64,000 bases of DNA, taken from assembly GCF_014705605.1 (NCBI RefSeq), contig NZ_JACXIZ010000032.1, positions 62,001-126,000 on the forward strand. Reading direction: 5' to 3'. The notes beneath the pieces are model-generated. The model saw only the letters and a program-made list of their open reading frames with translations. It was not told the DNA's origin and ran no database searches. This document shows, one piece after another, positions 62,396-64,000 of the stretch; positions within the stretch are counted from its first letter, which is position 1; every line of letters begins with the position of its first letter. Source of the stretch: Paenibacillus sabuli. Lineage in GTDB: Bacteria > Bacillota > Bacilli > Paenibacillales > Paenibacillaceae. The translations under genes were made by a program, and so were the position numbers.

Positions 62396-64000
62396 GTGAA
62401 CGCAAATCTACAGCCCCCCCGCCGGCCTGCCGGAACAGGCTTGAATTGGAACCGCTTCAAATCGAAGCTGCTTTTTACCTATACATTGTCCTACATCCTG
62501 ATCTTCCTGGTGCCGCTCTCCGTGGTCACCTGGTTCATCTACCATAACGCAACGGCCAACCTGCGCTCGGAGATCGAGCAATCCAACGTCAATCAGCTCA
62601 ATCAGGTGCGCCTCTCCATCGACAACCAGATGACCAATCTACTCGAAATCGCAGGCAAAATCGCCTATGACGAACGGCTCACCAAGTATATGGTCTCGCA
62701 CCCGTACTACAGTCGCGAAGCGATCGCCGCGCTGGCGAAGTACAAGGCCAACAACGCGGTGCTGGAGGAGCTGTTCCTCTACTATCGCGGCGAGGACCGG
62801 ATCTATTCGAACCTGGGCATGACCGACACCGGGGTCACGTTCGGCGAGCGCTTCCACTTCGCGCACTGGCAGCCCGAGGCCATCGAGCAGGCGCTCAATG
62901 AGACCGTCTTCACTACGGTCCGGCCGGCCGAGGACGTCGTCGTCAATTCGCGGCGCGAGTCGATGCTGGCGATGCTGATCCCGATCAAGCCGAACGATCC
63001 ATATCCGTACGGCACGCTGCTCTACCTGATCAAGGAAGCGCAGCTGACCGGCGTCATGGATACGATCCTGAGCGACTTCTCCGGCAGCAGCTACATCTTC
63101 TCCGGTTCCGGGGAGATGCTGACAGCCAATTACCGGGGCGATGCGCTGCGCGATCAGGACCAGGCCGCGCTGACCGCGCTTGAGCCCGGCATTCACAGCC
63201 TGGAGCTGGGCGGCGAGCGCTACTCTGTCGTGACCGTCCAATCCCGGGTTAACGGCTGGACTTACGCCACGGCGATTCCCAGCTACCAATTTTTCGGACA
63301 GGTCGGACAGGTGCGCACGATCATCTGGCTCGTCTTCGGCTTCACCGTCCTGATCGGTATCGCCGCTGCGATGCTGCTGGCCCGGCGCCAGTACCACCCG
63401 ATCCGCGACCTGCTGGACATCGCTTCGCTGCGGGGCGATGTGCGGGAGCCGTCCAAGGGGCGCAACGAATGGGAATGGATCAAGCAGACGATCCGCGATT
63501 ATCATGCCCGCATCGATCTGCAAGAGCCGTATGTGCGCAATCAGTGCCTGCTGCTGCTGTTCAAGCATGGCAAGCCCGGCGATCCCGAGATCGAGCGCAT
63601 GATCATGCAGTCCGGGCTGGAGCTGCCGTGGCGCGGCGCCTGCTTCACGCTGCTCCTGAGCTGGGACGGACAGAGCCGGGACGCCCGCACCTGGGCGGAT
63701 ATGCAGCACCTGCTCGAGCGGCTCGGCGAGCTGGAGCTGCCGGAGCAGCAGGCGCGCATCTACGGCGTCGAGCTGACCGGCGCGCATCAGTTCGCGCTCA
63801 TGGCTGCGCTGCTGCCTGCCGGTGCCGAAGGTGAGGCTTGGCCCGCCGCCGCCGACGCAGCACGAGGCGCCACGTTGGCGAAGGACGCGGCTCGACGCGT
63901 CCGGGACACCGGCGACGCGGCTCGTCACGTCTGGGACACCGGCGACGCGGCTCGTCACGTCTGGGACACCGACGACGCAGCGCGGCGCGCCGCGCGCGTC
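62396..64000 (+). CDS. Membrane-bound AraC-type regulator (YesN-like), C-terminus cut by window
   Basis: GTG 62396 with AGGAGG upstream; 535 codons to the right edge, no stop reached. Transmembrane helices at about 25-49 and 308-329 flank an extracellular Cache-like sensor (NQLNQVRLSIDNQMTNLLEI). The cytoplasmic segment with NEWEWIKQTIRDYHARIDLQE matches the middle domain of YesN-like AraC regulators, so a C-terminal AraC domain is expected beyond the edge. Residues 497-526 are three copies of a 10-residue repeat (DAARHVWDTG) in a 30-bp tandem array. The DNA-binding domain is not visible, so a histidine kinase cannot be wholly excluded. Confidence 0.82.
   Translation, partial: MNANLQPPRRPAGTGLNWNRFKSKLLFTYTLSYILIFLVPLSVVTWFIYHNATANLRSEIEQSNVNQLNQVRLSIDNQMTNLLEIAGKIAYDERLTKYMVSHPYYSREAIAALAKYKANNAVLEELFLYYRGEDRIYSNLGMTDTGVTFGERFHFAHWQPEAIEQALNETVFTTVRPAEDVVVNSRRESMLAMLIPIKPNDPYPYGTLLYLIKEAQLTGVMDTILSDFSGSSYIFSGSGEMLTANYRGDALRDQDQAALTALEPGIHSLELGGERYSVVTVQSRVNGWTYATAIPSYQFFGQVGQVRTIIWLVFGFTVLIGIAAAMLLARRQYHPIRDLLDIASLRGDVREPSKGRNEWEWIKQTIRDYHARIDLQEPYVRNQCLLLLFKHGKPGDPEIERMIMQSGLELPWRGACFTLLLSWDGQSRDARTWADMQHLLERLGELELPEQQARIYGVELTGAHQFALMAALLPAGAEGEAWPAAADAARGATLAKDAARRVRDTGDAARHVWDTGDAARHVWDTDDAARRAARV
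63884..64000 (+). repeat. In-frame 30-bp tandem repeat in the third membrane AraC gene
   Basis: Units at 63884, 63914, 63944 and a diverged one at 63974, each beginning GACGCGGCTCG and encoding DAARxVxDTG. The array may continue beyond the window. Confidence 0.9.

Overview
The window reads as chromosomal DNA of a GC-rich, spore-forming member of the Paenibacillaceae (Paenibacillus/Cohnella type). The evidence is a complete tricistronic GerA-type germinant receptor operon, three very large S-layer-homology (SLH) proteins, three YesN-like membrane AraC regulators, CUT1-type sugar transporters without their own ATPase, and strong Gram-positive ribosome binding sites. No rRNA, tRNA, insertion sequence, prophage or CRISPR array was seen.

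Layout. 1-8028: a minus-strand carbohydrate locus with a membrane AraC regulator, an orphan solute-binding lipoprotein and a secreted beta-helix lyase-like protein that runs off the left edge. 8029-8632: intergenic repeats. 8633-10516: htpG behind a sigma-A promoter and a CIRCE-like operator. 10775-12685 (+): a small membrane protein, an FMN azoreductase and an Rrf2 regulator. 12694-16255 (-): the gerA/gerB/gerC operon. 16404-25325 (-): a probable alpha-1,3-glucan utilisation locus (LacI, MalE/F/G-type importer, GH87-like secreted glucanase, second LacI). 25326-26071: intergenic DNA with four copies of a short dyad. 26072-26398: a YqkE-like small protein. 26610-29175 (+): two tandem PL14-like lyases. 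29576-38478 (-): an operon of two permeases, a binding lipoprotein and a giant SLH-anchored heparinase II/III-like lyase. 39118-42811: a Gfo/Idh/MocA dehydrogenase divergent from a membrane AraC regulator. 43064-45205 (-): a double-GNAT acetyltransferase and an ADP-ribosylglycohydrolase-like protein. 45442-60106: two giant SLH proteins built from FIVAR and SwmB-like modules, flanking a + strand Gfo/Idh, Gfo/Idh-like and AraC operon. 60107-61122: a repeat-rich intergenic region. 61123-62082 (-): an alpha/beta hydrolase whose 3' end lies in a 15-bp minisatellite. 62396 to the right edge (+): a third membrane AraC regulator, truncated by the window.

How the genes fit together. Most of the window is extracellular polysaccharide breakdown. 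Secreted or surface-bound lyases and glucanases (beta-helix, GH87, PL14, heparinase-like) generate oligosaccharides. Lipoprotein and permease systems import them; the ATPase must be supplied from elsewhere, as MsmX does in Bacillus. Gfo/Idh dehydrogenases probably process the sugars. LacI and membrane AraC proteins control each locus, with cre-like sites suggesting CcpA control of at least the first.

Most starts were chosen by ribosome binding site; several lie downstream of the longest open frame. Functions rest on motif reading only, since no database search was possible.
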